From: Actinomycetota bacterium
Lineage (GTDB): Bacteria > Actinomycetota > Acidimicrobiia > Acidimicrobiales > Ilumatobacteraceae
DNA: 64,000 bases
Direction of reading: 5' to 3'
NCBI GenBank assembly: GCA_026393535.1
Contig: JAPKZY010000105.1
Span: 62,001 to 126,000 of the forward strand
Shown here: positions 34,431 to 42,907 of the stretch, piece after piece
How positions within the stretch are numbered: the first letter of the stretch is position 1
Layout of the letters: each line of letters opens with the position of its first letter
Program-made: the position numbers and the translations under genes
Notes under the pieces: generated by a model
Told to the model about the DNA's origin: nothing
Database searches by the model: none
What the model saw: only the letters and a program-made list of their open reading frames with translations

Positions 34431-35192
34431 TTAGTTGAACGAAGCTTTCGCCGTCGCCGTCAGACGAATATCTGAGAAACGTACCGTTGCTAACCGCAAA
34501 GTAGTGAGAGTCTTTATGACCCACCACCCTGGATCAACCTGGAACCATCTGTGCGACAATCGCGGGGATGACGGTGCCGCGTGGTGATTGTTATGAAGAC
34601 CTTCTCCCATTGTGAAGAAAGCTAACCACTGGAGATTGGTGGCACGATTGTCATACGGTCTGCGACCAAAATGATGCCCCAGGGCATTGACCGCAGCGTT
34701 GCTAGCTAAATAAACGTTTGCATGAATGAACGCTGCCAGAAGTCCGGTCCATGGTCCGAGCGCAATCATCAAAATTGCTATGCCCGAGAGCAATCCGGTT
34801 TTATTGTGGCCAAAAAAGAGCTTGTCCCATCGGTCGTCAGGTAAATCTTTGGCGTAGCGATCAATAGTGGTCGGATCAAGAACAGTCGCTCTGTATAAGG
34901 CGACGTTTTTAACTTGTACTTTTTTCCATCCAAGTAATACGGGGGAGTGGGGATCGCCTTCGATATCGGTATAGGCGTGGTGTTTTCTGTGCACAGCCAC
35001 CCACTCCTTCGGCTTTATGCCGGTAGAAAGCCACAGCACTGCGCGCAAGACAACCGCAACTGATGGTCTGATAGTGAGTGCCCGATGACTCAGAGCCCGA
35101 TGCAAATACACCGTTGTACACGTGTTAGCAGCGGTACAGACGACTGCTGCAACCAGGAAGGCGGTCAGGACACTGGAGAATATCGAACTCAT
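34431..35192 (-). CDS. Membrane fatty-acid desaturase (delta-9 acyl-CoA/lipid type)
   Basis: 253 residues with the three histidine boxes of the stearoyl-CoA desaturase group: HRALSH (about 31-36), HRKHHAYTD (about 67) and HNNHHAA (about 198). Hydrophobic pairs lie between them. These bind a di-iron centre that inserts a cis double bond into acyl chains, adjusting membrane fluidity. It is divergent from a TetR gene, with a palindrome covering its promoter, so repression by that regulator is likely. Confidence 0.9.
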   Translation of the reverse strand: MSSIFSSVLTAFLVAAVVCTAANTCTTVYLHRALSHRALTIRPSVAVVLRAVLWLSTGIKPKEWVAVHRKHHAYTDIEGDPHSPVLLGWKKVQVKNVALYRATVLDPTTIDRYAKDLPDDRWDKLFFGHNKTGLLSGIAILMIALGPWTGLLAAFIHANVYLASNAAVNALGHHFGRRPYDNRATNLQWLAFFTMGEGLHNNHHAAPSSPRLSHRWFQVDPGWWVIKTLTTLRLATVRFSDIRLTATAKASFN

Positions 35193-35198
35193 AGCTCC

Positions 35199-35204
35199 AC
35201 CCTA
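35199..35204 (-). promoter_or_regulatory. Leaderless -10 element TAGGGT for the desaturase
   Basis: TAGGGT, 6 nt, ATG at 35192. The palindrome 35210-35227 falls in its -35/spacer region. Confidence 0.55.
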
Positions 35205-35209
35205 ACGGG

Positions 35210-35227
35210 CTACCTACTGGTAGGTAG
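35210..35227. promoter_or_regulatory. Perfect 18-bp palindrome, probable TetR operator
   Basis: CTACCTACTGGTAGGTAG has 8-bp perfect arms around TG. Relative to the leaderless start points it spans about -18 to -35 of the desaturase and -27 to -44 of tetR. A dimeric TetR bound here would block the desaturase promoter and could autoregulate. Confidence 0.7.
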
Positions 35228-35241
35228 GGCAGAAATGGCGG

Positions 35242-35247
35242 TAAGTT
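35242..35247 (+). promoter_or_regulatory. Leaderless -10 element TAAGTT for tetR
   Basis: TAAGTT, 6 nt, GTG at 35254. Confidence 0.5.
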
Positions 35248-35253
35248 GCAAAG

Positions 35254-35874
35254 GTGTCCGATGTAACAGAAGAGATCAGTTCTAAGTCCACCCGAGAATT
35301 GATCCTCGACGAGGCTCTGCATTGCTTTGCTGACCGTGGCTATGAGGGAACGTCTCTCAATGACATAGCGGCCGGGGTAGGTATACGACGTCCCAGTTTA
35401 CTTCACCATTTTCCTAGCAAAGAAGCTTTGTACACCGACGTTTTCGAAATGCTTTTATCTGAGTGGCTGGAAGGTCTCGAGGTAGCAATGGCGTCGCCAG
35501 CATCAGGATGGGATAAAGCAGAACTAGTCATTCGCGCCGGATTCGATTTGTTTGCACGTACTCCCGATTACGTTCGCATCATGCGACGAGAAGCACTAGA
35601 CAGCGGTGTTCACGTGGGTGTTGATCTTTCAGGTTTCTTGCGGCCGCTATTCGATAGTGCTTGTGCGTATTTCACCTCCGAGATGGACGCAGGACACTTT
35701 CGCCGTCACAATTCTCAACACCTCATCATTACGGGGTACGGCGCAATTTTGACCTACTTTTCCGATGCTCCGTTCATTGACGAACTTCTGAATGATCAAG
35801 CTCTTACTCCTGAGAATGTGCGTGACCATTGCGATCATGTTGTCGCGTTCTTTCGCGCTGCTCTCGTCGCCTAG
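35254..35874 (+). CDS. TetR-family transcriptional regulator
   Basis: 206 residues. The N-terminal helix-turn-helix is clear (residues about 12-62: ILDEALHCFADRGYEGTSLN, then a short linker and VGIRRPSLLHHFPSKEALY). The C-terminal ligand domain is unclassified. Position opposite a fatty-acid desaturase with a shared palindrome suggests an acyl-CoA or fatty-acid sensor that represses desaturation, by analogy with DesT/FasR-like regulators; the ligand is inferred. Followed 32 bp later by a hydrolase with its own -10. Confidence 0.9.
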   Translation: MSDVTEEISSKSTRELILDEALHCFADRGYEGTSLNDIAAGVGIRRPSLLHHFPSKEALYTDVFEMLLSEWLEGLEVAMASPASGWDKAELVIRAGFDLFARTPDYVRIMRREALDSGVHVGVDLSGFLRPLFDSACAYFTSEMDAGHFRRHNSQHLIITGYGAILTYFSDAPFIDELLNDQALTPENVRDHCDHVVAFFRAALVA

Positions 35875-35894
35875 ACCAGAGTTGTTACATCCGA

Positions 35895-35900
35895 TACGGT
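35895..35900 (+). promoter_or_regulatory. Leaderless -10 element TACGGT for the hydrolase
   Basis: TACGGT, 6 nt, ATG at 35907; fixes the start well inside a longer open frame. Confidence 0.5.
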
Positions 35901-35906
35901 TGCCCC

Positions 35907-36680
35907 ATGTCATTTTGGGTTAACAACAGTCGCACTATCGGGTACTCGTCTGAAGGGTCAGGAATACCGATTCTGGCTTTTCACGGCACCACTCAAGCCG
36001 CCAACGCGTGGACGCAAGTGCAACAAGTATGTTCAGCCAATCTTGAATGGGTCACTTTTGAGTTCCCAGGCTCTGGTGAATCTGATATGCCCACAGGGCC
36101 GATTGATCTTGATGGCGTAGTTGCCGATGCGGTTGCGTTGATGCATCACTTAGGTCACCAACGATTTCACGTCATCGGTTATTCACTCGGGGCTGTGGCG
36201 GCGTTGCAATGCGCTGCAAACTTTCCTGAATCAGTGATCACGGTTACTTCTTTGTGTGGATGGTCCCAATCAGACGCGCGCATGAAAGTGACGTTTGACT
36301 TGTGGCGTCGTTTAATTGCAATTGACCGTGAACTGTTTATGCGTTATGCACTCGCTGACGGTTACACAGCGGCCGGTCTCGAGGTTCTGGAACCAATGTT
36401 CGAAGCTGTGGTCGGAATAGCCGCAGCGACGGTACAACCTGGGTCTGATGCACAACTTGAACTCGACATTCGTATTGATATCGAAAAGAGCCTGGGACGC
36501 ATCACGGCACCTTGCCTCGTAATAGGCGGCATCGAAGATCGATGGGTAGACATTTCGAAATCACGACACATTGCCGCCACAGTGACTGGGGCAACTCTCG
36601 TTGAACTGCCCGCTGGACACCTGGTAATCGGTGAATTACCAGCAGAAATTGCGTCCGCGCTGTCTGCTCACGTGGCATAA
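35907..36680 (+). CDS. Alpha/beta hydrolase
   Basis: 257 residues: ILAFHGTTQAANAW (oxyanion), FEFPGSGES, nucleophile elbow VIGYSLGAVA (Ser about residue 94), GGIEDRWVD with the acid, and LPAGHLVIGE with the histidine near the end. Substrate unknown; position after tetR/desaturase hints at acyl-ester work, weakly. The longer frame from 35829 overlaps tetR and is not needed. Confidence 0.85.
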   Translation: MSFWVNNSRTIGYSSEGSGIPILAFHGTTQAANAWTQVQQVCSANLEWVTFEFPGSGESDMPTGPIDLDGVVADAVALMHHLGHQRFHVIGYSLGAVAALQCAANFPESVITVTSLCGWSQSDARMKVTFDLWRRLIAIDRELFMRYALADGYTAAGLEVLEPMFEAVVGIAAATVQPGSDAQLELDIRIDIEKSLGRITAPCLVIGGIEDRWVDISKSRHIAATVTGATLVELPAGHLVIGELPAEIASALSAHVA

Positions 36681-36727
36681 AGACCCGTGCCCAATACGAG
36701 CACCCGTCTTTCGCAGCCTTTTCTGAC

Positions 36728-36733
36728 TACCGT
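36728..36733 (+). promoter_or_regulatory. -10 element TACCGT for the acyl-CoA synthetase
   Basis: TACCGT, 8 nt, GTG at 36742. Confidence 0.4.
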
Positions 36734-36741
36734 ATGTAGTC

Positions 36742-38901
36742 GTGTCATCTGAGCAATCTTCCACCCTGTCTGAATCCGATTCAAAGTTGCTGCTGTCGTC
36801 GTACAGCGTTCCCTTTGCCCCTGAGAAGAAAACAAGTACACCAACAGAAGCAGTCGCAGCAGCTGATCAACTTGGTTATCCAGTTGTTGTAAAGCTCGGT
36901 GGTGACAACATTGCCCACAAGACCGAACGCGGACTTGTTCGTTTACGACTGAATAATGCCGAAGCCGTCTCCGACGCAGCGACAAACCTCTTGGCAGCTG
37001 CTACAACTGCAGATGGTGTTGTTCACTTATTGGTTGCCCCGATGATCAGCGGAACGCGAGAACTGATTGCGGGAATGCTTGTCGACCCACAGTTCGGGCC
37101 CACAGTGATGCTTGGTATCGGTGGCGTTATGGCAGAAGTCATCGCTGATGTTGCGTTCCGTCCAGCACCCGTTGACGAAGCGGGAGCTGCCTCCATGATT
37201 GATTCATTGCGAATGCAGGGACTACTTGAAGCTTTTCGCGGAGAACAAGCTGTGAACAGGGGCCAATTGATTTCTGTGATCGTTGGCCTGTCCCGAGTCG
37301 CCATGGAGCGCGACGATATTGTCTCGGTCGACGTCAATCCGCTTATTGTTCGGGAAAACGGCGATGTCGTTGCCGTCGATGCTTTGGTTGAGATGGGAAA
37401 ACGCAATCTCTCAATGGTCTCCACGCGCCCTCCGTACACGGATGCCCAATTTCGAGCTCTTTTCGAGCCACGTGGAGTGTTAGTCGCAGGAGCCTCAACA
37501 CATCCCGGAAAATTCGGATTTGTTTCTCTGCACAATATTTTGGCTAGTGGTTACGCAGGCGGGGTGTACGGCACCAATTTGCAAGGAGAAGAAGTTCTTG
37601 GCATAAAGACAGTCGCTGATATTGATTCATTACCCGACAACGCAATCGACCTTGTATTCGTATGTACTCCAGCATCTGCAAATCCAGACTTGCTTCGAGC
37701 ATGTGCACGAAAGGGAATCGGTGCTGCTTTTCTTACCTCTGCTGGCTATGGCGAAGCAGGCGAAGAGGGAATACGTCTTGAAGCTGAACTGGTCGCTCTC
37801 GCTGACGAATTGGGAATACTTCTTGCAGGACCAAACGGCCAGGGAGTGGTGTCTACACCAGCGCAGCTGTGCGCACAGATTGTTGCCCCGTATCCACCCG
37901 CAGGAACAATTGCAGTCGCTAGTCAAAGCGGAAACTTCGTCTCAAGTTTCCTGAACTACGCGCGACAAACCGGTGTAGGTATCAGTCGTGCAGTGTCAGC
38001 AGGAAATGCAGCAGCACTTGGTGTCGCTGATCTAGTTGAATGGTATGGAACAGACCCCGAGACCACAGTTGCGCTGACATATGTTGAAGGCATCAGCGAT
38101 GGTCGTGGTCTGATGGAACGTCTCGCGCGGGTGGCTGCACATAAGCCAGTTGTTCTTATCAAGGGTGGCGCCACTGATAAGGGAGCTCGTGCAGCAGCGA
38201 GTCACACAGGGGCACTCGCCGCCAATGATGCAATATTCGACGGTGCATGCAAGGCCGGAGGAATCACACGTGCCGCAAATGTGGAGGAAGCGTTTGAAGC
38301 AGCAGCCACGTTTGCCACACAACCACTTCCGCTTGGACCAAATGTTGTCGTACTGACGACTGCCGGGGGCTGGGGAGTTGTAACTAGCGACGCAATTGCT
38401 AACGATGGTTCGATGCAATTAATGACACTGCCAGAAGATTTACTCGCACAGATTGATACCAAACTTCCGCCGCGCTGGAGTCGAAATAATCCCATCGACT
38501 GCGCAGGAGGCGAGACGCGTGACACTATTCCTGAAGTGATGGCGATGATTGCAGAACACAAAGATGTCGATGCGATTATCTACCTTGGCCTCGGGATTCA
38601 AGCCAACCAAGCTCGATTAATGCGAGAGGGTCGATTCCATCCAGATCATGGTCTTGATCGCATAGTGGAGTACCACGAGCGACAAGATGCACGCTTTGCC
38701 CAATCAGCACATGATCTATCAGTTGCTACTGGAAAGCCAATTCTGCTTGCGACAGAGTTAGCAGTAGCTGACCCTAATAACTCTGGTGTTCGAACCGTTC
38801 GCGAAACCGGCCGGCTGTGTTACGCCAGTGGTAATCGCGCTGCAATAGCACTTGGACACCTCTATCGATATGCGGTTCACACAGGTGTCGCGCGCAAGTA
38901 G
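36742..38901 (+). CDS. ADP-forming acyl-CoA synthetase (acetyl-CoA synthetase, ACD family)
   Basis: 719 residues. Unusually the ATP-grasp (beta) part comes first (about 1-230: YPVVVKLGGDNIAHKTERG, then DVNPLIV), followed by the CoA-binding (about 240-370) and ligase (alpha) parts. The phosphohistidine is His488 in ASHTGALAANDA. The more usual single-chain order is alpha then beta. It converts acyl-CoA, ADP and phosphate to acid, CoA and ATP, or the reverse. The acyl group is unknown. GTG start; 17-bp overlap with the next gene. Confidence 0.85.
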   Translation: MSSEQSSTLSESDSKLLLSSYSVPFAPEKKTSTPTEAVAAADQLGYPVVVKLGGDNIAHKTERGLVRLRLNNAEAVSDAATNLLAAATTADGVVHLLVAPMISGTRELIAGMLVDPQFGPTVMLGIGGVMAEVIADVAFRPAPVDEAGAASMIDSLRMQGLLEAFRGEQAVNRGQLISVIVGLSRVAMERDDIVSVDVNPLIVRENGDVVAVDALVEMGKRNLSMVSTRPPYTDAQFRALFEPRGVLVAGASTHPGKFGFVSLHNILASGYAGGVYGTNLQGEEVLGIKTVADIDSLPDNAIDLVFVCTPASANPDLLRACARKGIGAAFLTSAGYGEAGEEGIRLEAELVALADELGILLAGPNGQGVVSTPAQLCAQIVAPYPPAGTIAVASQSGNFVSSFLNYARQTGVGISRAVSAGNAAALGVADLVEWYGTDPETTVALTYVEGISDGRGLMERLARVAAHKPVVLIKGGATDKGARAAASHTGALAANDAIFDGACKAGGITRAANVEEAFEAAATFATQPLPLGPNVVVLTTAGGWGVVTSDAIANDGSMQLMTLPEDLLAQIDTKLPPRWSRNNPIDCAGGETRDTIPEVMAMIAEHKDVDAIIYLGLGIQANQARLMREGRFHPDHGLDRIVEYHERQDARFAQSAHDLSVATGKPILLATELAVADPNNSGVRTVRETGRLCYASGNRAAIALGHLYRYAVHTGVARK

Positions 38902-40306
38902 TGGCTTTGGCGCACGATCGAGGCAGTCAGCAAACCCTCTTCGCACGATCAGCATTTTGGCGATAGTTGGTTTGTTAGCCCTCGGGGGACTGTACGTGGC
39001 CTTGTCACGCACTGCATCACGAGTGACCCATCGAAACGAACGTGCCGTTGCAACCGTCCCTCGAGTATCGCTGCTATCAGCGCGCAGGGCACCGAACACA
39101 TTGTCGGTCATCACTCGAACAGGCAAAGTATCTCGAGCATTTACAAATATTGTCTCGGACTTTCCATCACAGAGTTGCGTAGCCGTCGAATGGATGGGCA
39201 CTCGTCTTGGTTCTCTCAACCCGACAAAAGCACTGATTCCAGCTTCGTCTACAAAGCTAATTACAGCGGCGGTAGCACTAGAAGTATTGAAGCCCGAATT
39301 TACGTACACAACGAAGGTACACGGGTTGTTAGATGCCGCCGGATTAGCAGCAGATTTGTTCTTCGTCGGAGGGGGAGACCCCCTTGTCATTCGTAACGAA
39401 TATTTGGCTTCCGAAAAATATCCCACGACCTCGGGTACGTCACTTGAAAAACTAGCCGACTCTCTCGTCGCATCAGGATTACGACGTGTTGCGGGTTCTG
39501 TAGTTGGGGTCGATTCACGATATGACGACAAAAGATTTATCGATGTCTGGCCACAAGAATTTCACTTCACAGAAGCGGGTCCTCTTGGCGCTCTGATAGT
39601 TGACGATGGTGTTGTGCTTGGTCAGGCAACAAAACCTGATGACCCGGCAGTTGCCGCCGCAACTGAATTACAAAACCTCTTGAACGCAAGGGGGGTTTTA
39701 TTCGGCGGTATACCGCGCCATGACGTACTGCCGTCTGGTATTCCAGAAATTGCCTCCATCCAATCTGCTCCACTTACCGCAATCATTCAAGAGATGTTGG
39801 TCAGTAGCGACAACAACACCGCTGAGTTATTGCTGAAAGAAATCGGTTTTGCATCTCGAGGCTCTGGTACAACTGCAGCGGGACTTACTGCAGTTCACGA
39901 ACTGCTTATGAAATGGAAAATTGACAAAGATGTTCAATTGTTCGACGGATCAGGTCTTGCATCAGACGGGCGTATTCCTTGCGAGGTATTCATGTCACTG
40001 CTTCACATGTTTTCTACGTCCATGCCCGGCTTGATGGCAATTGCAGGTGAAACAGGGACCATACGTGACACATTCGATGGGACCGCAGTGGCCGGAAAAC
40101 TGCGCGGCAAGACGGGGACTCTCAATGGAGTGAAGGCACTTGTCGGGTATCTGCCCGTCACGAATTCTGATCCGGTGATTTTCTCGATGTTGATGAACAA
40201 GACGGGGATAGATAATCAGGGCTCATATCGCCCCATCTGGTATTCATTGGCAGACGTGCTGAACAGAGCCTCTGCCTCACCTTCTGTGGAGCAATTGAGG
40301 CCATAA
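38885..40306 (+). CDS. dacB: D-alanyl-D-alanine carboxypeptidase/endopeptidase (PBP4/DacB type)
   Basis: About 473 residues, exported: a basic start, then a single hydrophobic segment (about 17-36) that acts as signal or anchor. Class C penicillin-binding motifs are SSTK (Ser121-Lys124), SDN in VSSDNNTAELLLKEIG, and KTGTL. The stretch between SxxK and SDN holds the extra domain typical of S13 peptidases. It trims or cuts peptidoglycan cross-links. GTG 38885 overlaps the acyl-CoA synthetase end; ATG 38870 is an alternative. Confidence 0.9.
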   Translation: MSRASSGFGARSRQSANPLRTISILAIVGLLALGGLYVALSRTASRVTHRNERAVATVPRVSLLSARRAPNTLSVITRTGKVSRAFTNIVSDFPSQSCVAVEWMGTRLGSLNPTKALIPASSTKLITAAVALEVLKPEFTYTTKVHGLLDAAGLAADLFFVGGGDPLVIRNEYLASEKYPTTSGTSLEKLADSLVASGLRRVAGSVVGVDSRYDDKRFIDVWPQEFHFTEAGPLGALIVDDGVVLGQATKPDDPAVAAATELQNLLNARGVLFGGIPRHDVLPSGIPEIASIQSAPLTAIIQEMLVSSDNNTAELLLKEIGFASRGSGTTAAGLTAVHELLMKWKIDKDVQLFDGSGLASDGRIPCEVFMSLLHMFSTSMPGLMAIAGETGTIRDTFDGTAVAGKLRGKTGTLNGVKALVGYLPVTNSDPVIFSMLMNKTGIDNQGSYRPIWYSLADVLNRASASPSVEQLRP

Positions 40307-40337
40307 ATCAGCCTGTGGATATCTCTACGCCACTGGC

Positions 40338-40343
40338 GTACAA
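40338..40343 (+). promoter_or_regulatory. -10 element TACAAT for the small membrane protein cluster
   Basis: TACAAT lies 10 nt before ATG 40354, giving a leader of only two or three bases if transcription starts seven bases after it. Confidence 0.4.
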
Positions 40344-40353
40344 TGTGAACCCC

Positions 40354-40695
40354 ATGGATACGTCCCGCATCACTCATCGACCCAAGAGAGGTTCTGTCGG
40401 CCAAGTGGGCGACCTTGTCGACACTGTGAAGCAATATGCACGTCAGGAAACTCTCGAGCCCCTCAAAGGTGCCATACGGTGGGTCGCAGTCGGGTCAGTA
40501 GCGGCTCTGTCTCTCGGTCTTGCTTTGGTTTTTGCTGCGCTCGGCGTTTTGCGTCTCAGCCAAGATCTCGGCGGCACAGTCCTTGATGGTTCGTGGTCGT
40601 TTGCGCACTATTTCATTACGTTGTGTGTCGTGGCTGTTCTAGTTGCTGTTACATTTTCTCGCGTCTCGCAACGCAGTCTCGCAAAGGATTATTAA
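40354..40695 (+). CDS. Two-helix membrane protein (phage-holin-3/DUF1469-like)
   Basis: 113 residues: an amphipathic N-terminal region (GQVGDLVDTVKQYARQETLEPLK) followed by two membrane helices (about 45-72 and 84-104). This layout matches the putative actinobacterial holin-superfamily (DUF1469) proteins, which are cellular, not phage-derived. GTG 40315 is an alternative start. It begins a run of three small genes leading into trmI. No function known. Confidence 0.65.
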   Translation: MDTSRITHRPKRGSVGQVGDLVDTVKQYARQETLEPLKGAIRWVAVGSVAALSLGLALVFAALGVLRLSQDLGGTVLDGSWSFAHYFITLCVVAVLVAVTFSRVSQRSLAKDY

Positions 40696-40697
40696 TC

Positions 40698-40907
40698 ATG
40701 GCTGACAACACTCGCATCTCGCGCGATGATCTTGAGTCAAAGTTTCGTGCACTTCAAGCCGACATTCAAGGTCGTGCCGCCGACAAGAAACAATCTGCCA
40801 TTGCAATAGGTTCTGCTGTCGCGTCAATCGTCGTGATTCTTGCGTACCTTTTGGGTCGTCGCAAAGGCCGGCGTCGCGCATCTCGCGTTGAATTCCGCCG
40901 GTTTTAG
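40698..40907 (+). CDS. Small single-pass membrane protein with basic tail
   Basis: 69 residues: a charged helical start, one membrane helix (IAIGSAVASIVVILAYLLG) and a very basic end GRRKGRRRASR. It starts 2 bp after the previous stop, so co-translation with the two-helix protein is likely. Related small proteins with an LLGRRxG end occur in actinobacteria next to DUF1469 genes. Function unknown. Confidence 0.65.
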   Translation: MADNTRISRDDLESKFRALQADIQGRAADKKQSAIAIGSAVASIVVILAYLLGRRKGRRRASRVEFRRF

Positions 40908-40912
40908 TTTTT

Positions 40913-41113
40913 ATGCTCACACTTGTTCGCTTTATCGGACGTCGTCTCTTCCTTAGTCAATCCAAAAAATTTCGTTTGATCAGTCGACTCGTGACATTCG
41001 TCGGTCTTGCACGATTGACTTCGCGCGCGATTACGCCAGTACGGCGAATTGTTCTAGCCCGAGATGAGTCGATGGAAATTCGTATTACTAAGACTGGACG
41101 TCACACGTCATGA
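40913..41113 (+). CDS. Small basic protein of unknown function
   Basis: 66 residues, strongly basic, with a weakly hydrophobic middle (LISRLVTFVGLARLTS) and no recognised domain. It starts 5 bp after the previous gene and its TGA overlaps the trmI ATG (ATGA), so the operon context supports a real gene. It may be a peripheral membrane partner of the two preceding proteins. Confidence 0.5.
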   Translation: MLTLVRFIGRRLFLSQSKKFRLISRLVTFVGLARLTSRAITPVRRIVLARDESMEIRITKTGRHTS

Positions 41114-41886
41114 GTGGAGTATTTGCTGAAGGTGAAAAAGCACTGTTTATTGACTCGAAGCAGCGTCGCTATCTCATTCAACTCAACAAAGAAGGCGAGT
41201 TCCACAGCCATGCGGGGTTCGTTGCCCACACATCGGTAATCGGAACGCTTCCCGGACAACCTGTCGAATCCACCAAAGGTTCTAAGTACATTGTTCTGCG
41301 ACCAACGCTCGAAGACTTTGTTATCGAGATGCCTCGAGGTGCTCAAGTCATCTATCCAAAAGATTTAGCACCAATGTGCATGATCGGCGATATTTATCCA
41401 GGAGCACGAGTATTTGAAACTGGCGTAGGTTCCGGAGCGTTGTCTATGACGATGCTGCGCTACGGAGCACACATTACGGGACTCGAGCTGCGAGAGGATT
41501 TCATGAATCGCGCAAGGGCCAACGTGCGTTCTTTTCTTGGCGAAGAGGCGTTGTCGAGATACAACGTCTCACTCGGTGATAGCTACGAGGCAACGTTAGA
41601 GGGGTCATTCGACAGGGTAATGCTTGACTTGCCCGAGCCATGGCAAGTTGTGCCCCGCGTTCAACATGTTTTAGAAGCTGGTGGGCTATTGGTGGCCTAC
41701 ACGCCTTCAATCACACAGGCGGTACAAGTACGAGAATCAATGGGTAAGGGATGGGTGGATCAGCGCACTCTAGAAGTGCTTCATCGCACATGGCACATTG
41801 AAGGCATGGCTGTACGTCCTGACCATCGAATGGTCGCTCACACAGCGTTTCTTACTGTGGGGCGTTGGATCGGTTCGAATTCTTAG
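41110..41886 (+). CDS. trmI: tRNA (adenine-58-N1)-methyltransferase
   Basis: TrmI forms m1A58 in the T loop of tRNA. 258 residues: a small N-terminal beta domain (about 1-75), then a Rossmann domain with ETGVGSGALSM (SAM motif I), GLELREDF (motif II) and DRVMLDLPEPW (catalytic Asp-Leu-Pro). LVAYTPSITQ follows. Actinobacterial TrmI is a tetramer often located near proteasome genes; here it ends the small-membrane-protein operon. It shares a TTAG stop with the convergent ferredoxin. Confidence 0.93.
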   Translation: MSGVFAEGEKALFIDSKQRRYLIQLNKEGEFHSHAGFVAHTSVIGTLPGQPVESTKGSKYIVLRPTLEDFVIEMPRGAQVIYPKDLAPMCMIGDIYPGARVFETGVGSGALSMTMLRYGAHITGLELREDFMNRARANVRSFLGEEALSRYNVSLGDSYEATLEGSFDRVMLDLPEPWQVVPRVQHVLEAGGLLVAYTPSITQAVQVRESMGKGWVDQRTLEVLHRTWHIEGMAVRPDHRMVAHTAFLTVGRWIGSNS

Positions 41887-42128
41887 GGTTCAATAAAGAT
41901 GCATTCGCCGGGGCATTCTTCGGCAGATTCAACAACAGCATCAATCATCTTGTCGTCGAAATTAGCGAGGCCTTCAGCACCTTCAGCGTTGCCTTTGGCT
42001 TTCGCGAATACTTTGTCGCCTTCGCGGACATAAGCAAGTCCGTCATCAAGAAGCGTAAAAACGTCTGGTGCAATTTCTTCGCACAGGCCATCGCCAGTGC
42101 AGAGGTCTTGGTCGATCCATACCTTCAT
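41883..42128 (-). CDS. Ferredoxin, probably [3Fe-4S]
   Basis: 81 residues with cysteines at 10, 16, 72 and 76. The first pair is C-x5-C (CTGDGLC), lacking the middle cysteine of a [4Fe-4S] site, and the last is followed by Pro (CPGEC), a pattern of single-cluster [3Fe-4S] ferredoxins that often serve cytochrome P450s. An Ala/Lys insertion sits in the middle. Acidic overall. AAGGG about ten bases before ATG. No P450 in the window. Confidence 0.88.
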   Translation of the reverse strand: MKVWIDQDLCTGDGLCEEIAPDVFTLLDDGLAYVREGDKVFAKAKGNAEGAEGLANFDDKMIDAVVESAEECPGECIFIEP

Positions 42129-42283
42129 TTAGGGGGTCCCTTCTCATGAGCCGTATCACGGCACCAATGGCTGCCCCCACTTGGGGACAGATTCCAGCCT
42201 ACACATCCGATACCCGTGTCGCCTTGTCTATGAACGTCAGAAAACAAAATGAGCGCACCAATGATGGACAGCCCTGCGCCCAC
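42125..42283 (-). CDS. Possible tiny membrane protein coupled to ferredoxin
   Basis: A GTG-started frame of 52 residues opens with a hydrophobic helix (GAGLSIIGALILF) and ends with two cysteines (GIGCVGWN and SHWCRD). Its TGA overlaps the ferredoxin ATG (ATGA). It fills the gap between ferredoxin and lepB. No homologue recognised and no clear promoter, so it may be chance. Confidence 0.3.
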   Translation of the reverse strand: MGAGLSIIGALILFSDVHRQGDTGIGCVGWNLSPSGGSHWCRDTAHEKGPPK

Positions 42284-42307
42284 GGTGACGAGTAGCGTGG
42301 AGCCTTC

Positions 42308-42904
42308 ATGACGGAGCCGACCATTTCTTCTGATGCACCTGAGACGCATCCGGTAACAAAGGCCCTACGTGATTGGTTTTTGGTAGTGGTCCTGGCGTTG
42401 GGTGCAGCATTACTTGTTCGCGTGTATGTCCTGCAGCAGTTCTACATCAGTGGGCCCTCTATGGAAACGACCTTGTTTGGCAATAACCGAGTGCTTGTGA
42501 ATAAGTTGAGTTACCGACTTCACGATATACATCGGGGAGATGTTGTCGTGTTTGATCGGGTGACCACCAGCGATGGGACGGTCTCACACGATGATCTCAT
42601 TAAACGGGTAATTGCTTTGCCGCGCGACACCATCGAGATTAAGAACTGCATTGTCATTGTTAATTCAAAGCCGACAGTAGAGCCGTATTTAGACAAAGAC
42701 GTTCTTGATGTCACCGACCCCTCCAACAGATGTCGAGTGGCAAACATGCCAATACAGACAGTGCCGGAAAAGAAGATTTTCGTGATGGGTGACAACCGTT
42801 CTGAATCATTCGATAGCAGAAGTTTTGGACCCATATCGGAGAGCCTGATCGTTGGTCGAGCCTTTGCGATTGTGTGGCCGTTTAGTCGAATTTCGACGTT
42901 GTAG
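42308..42904 (+). CDS. lepB: Signal peptidase I
   Basis: Cleaves Sec/Tat signal peptides at the outer face of the membrane. 198 residues: short cytosolic start, one membrane helix (about 22-42), the catalytic Ser in SGPSMETTL, the catalytic Lys in DLIKRVIALPRD, and the late box VMGDNRSESFDSRSFG. TAGCGT and GGAG lie just upstream of ATG. It is close to the tat genes, all serving export. Confidence 0.95.
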   Translation: MTEPTISSDAPETHPVTKALRDWFLVVVLALGAALLVRVYVLQQFYISGPSMETTLFGNNRVLVNKLSYRLHDIHRGDVVVFDRVTTSDGTVSHDDLIKRVIALPRDTIEIKNCIVIVNSKPTVEPYLDKDVLDVTDPSNRCRVANMPIQTVPEKKIFVMGDNRSESFDSRSFGPISESLIVGRAFAIVWPFSRISTL

Positions 42905-42907
42905 AAC

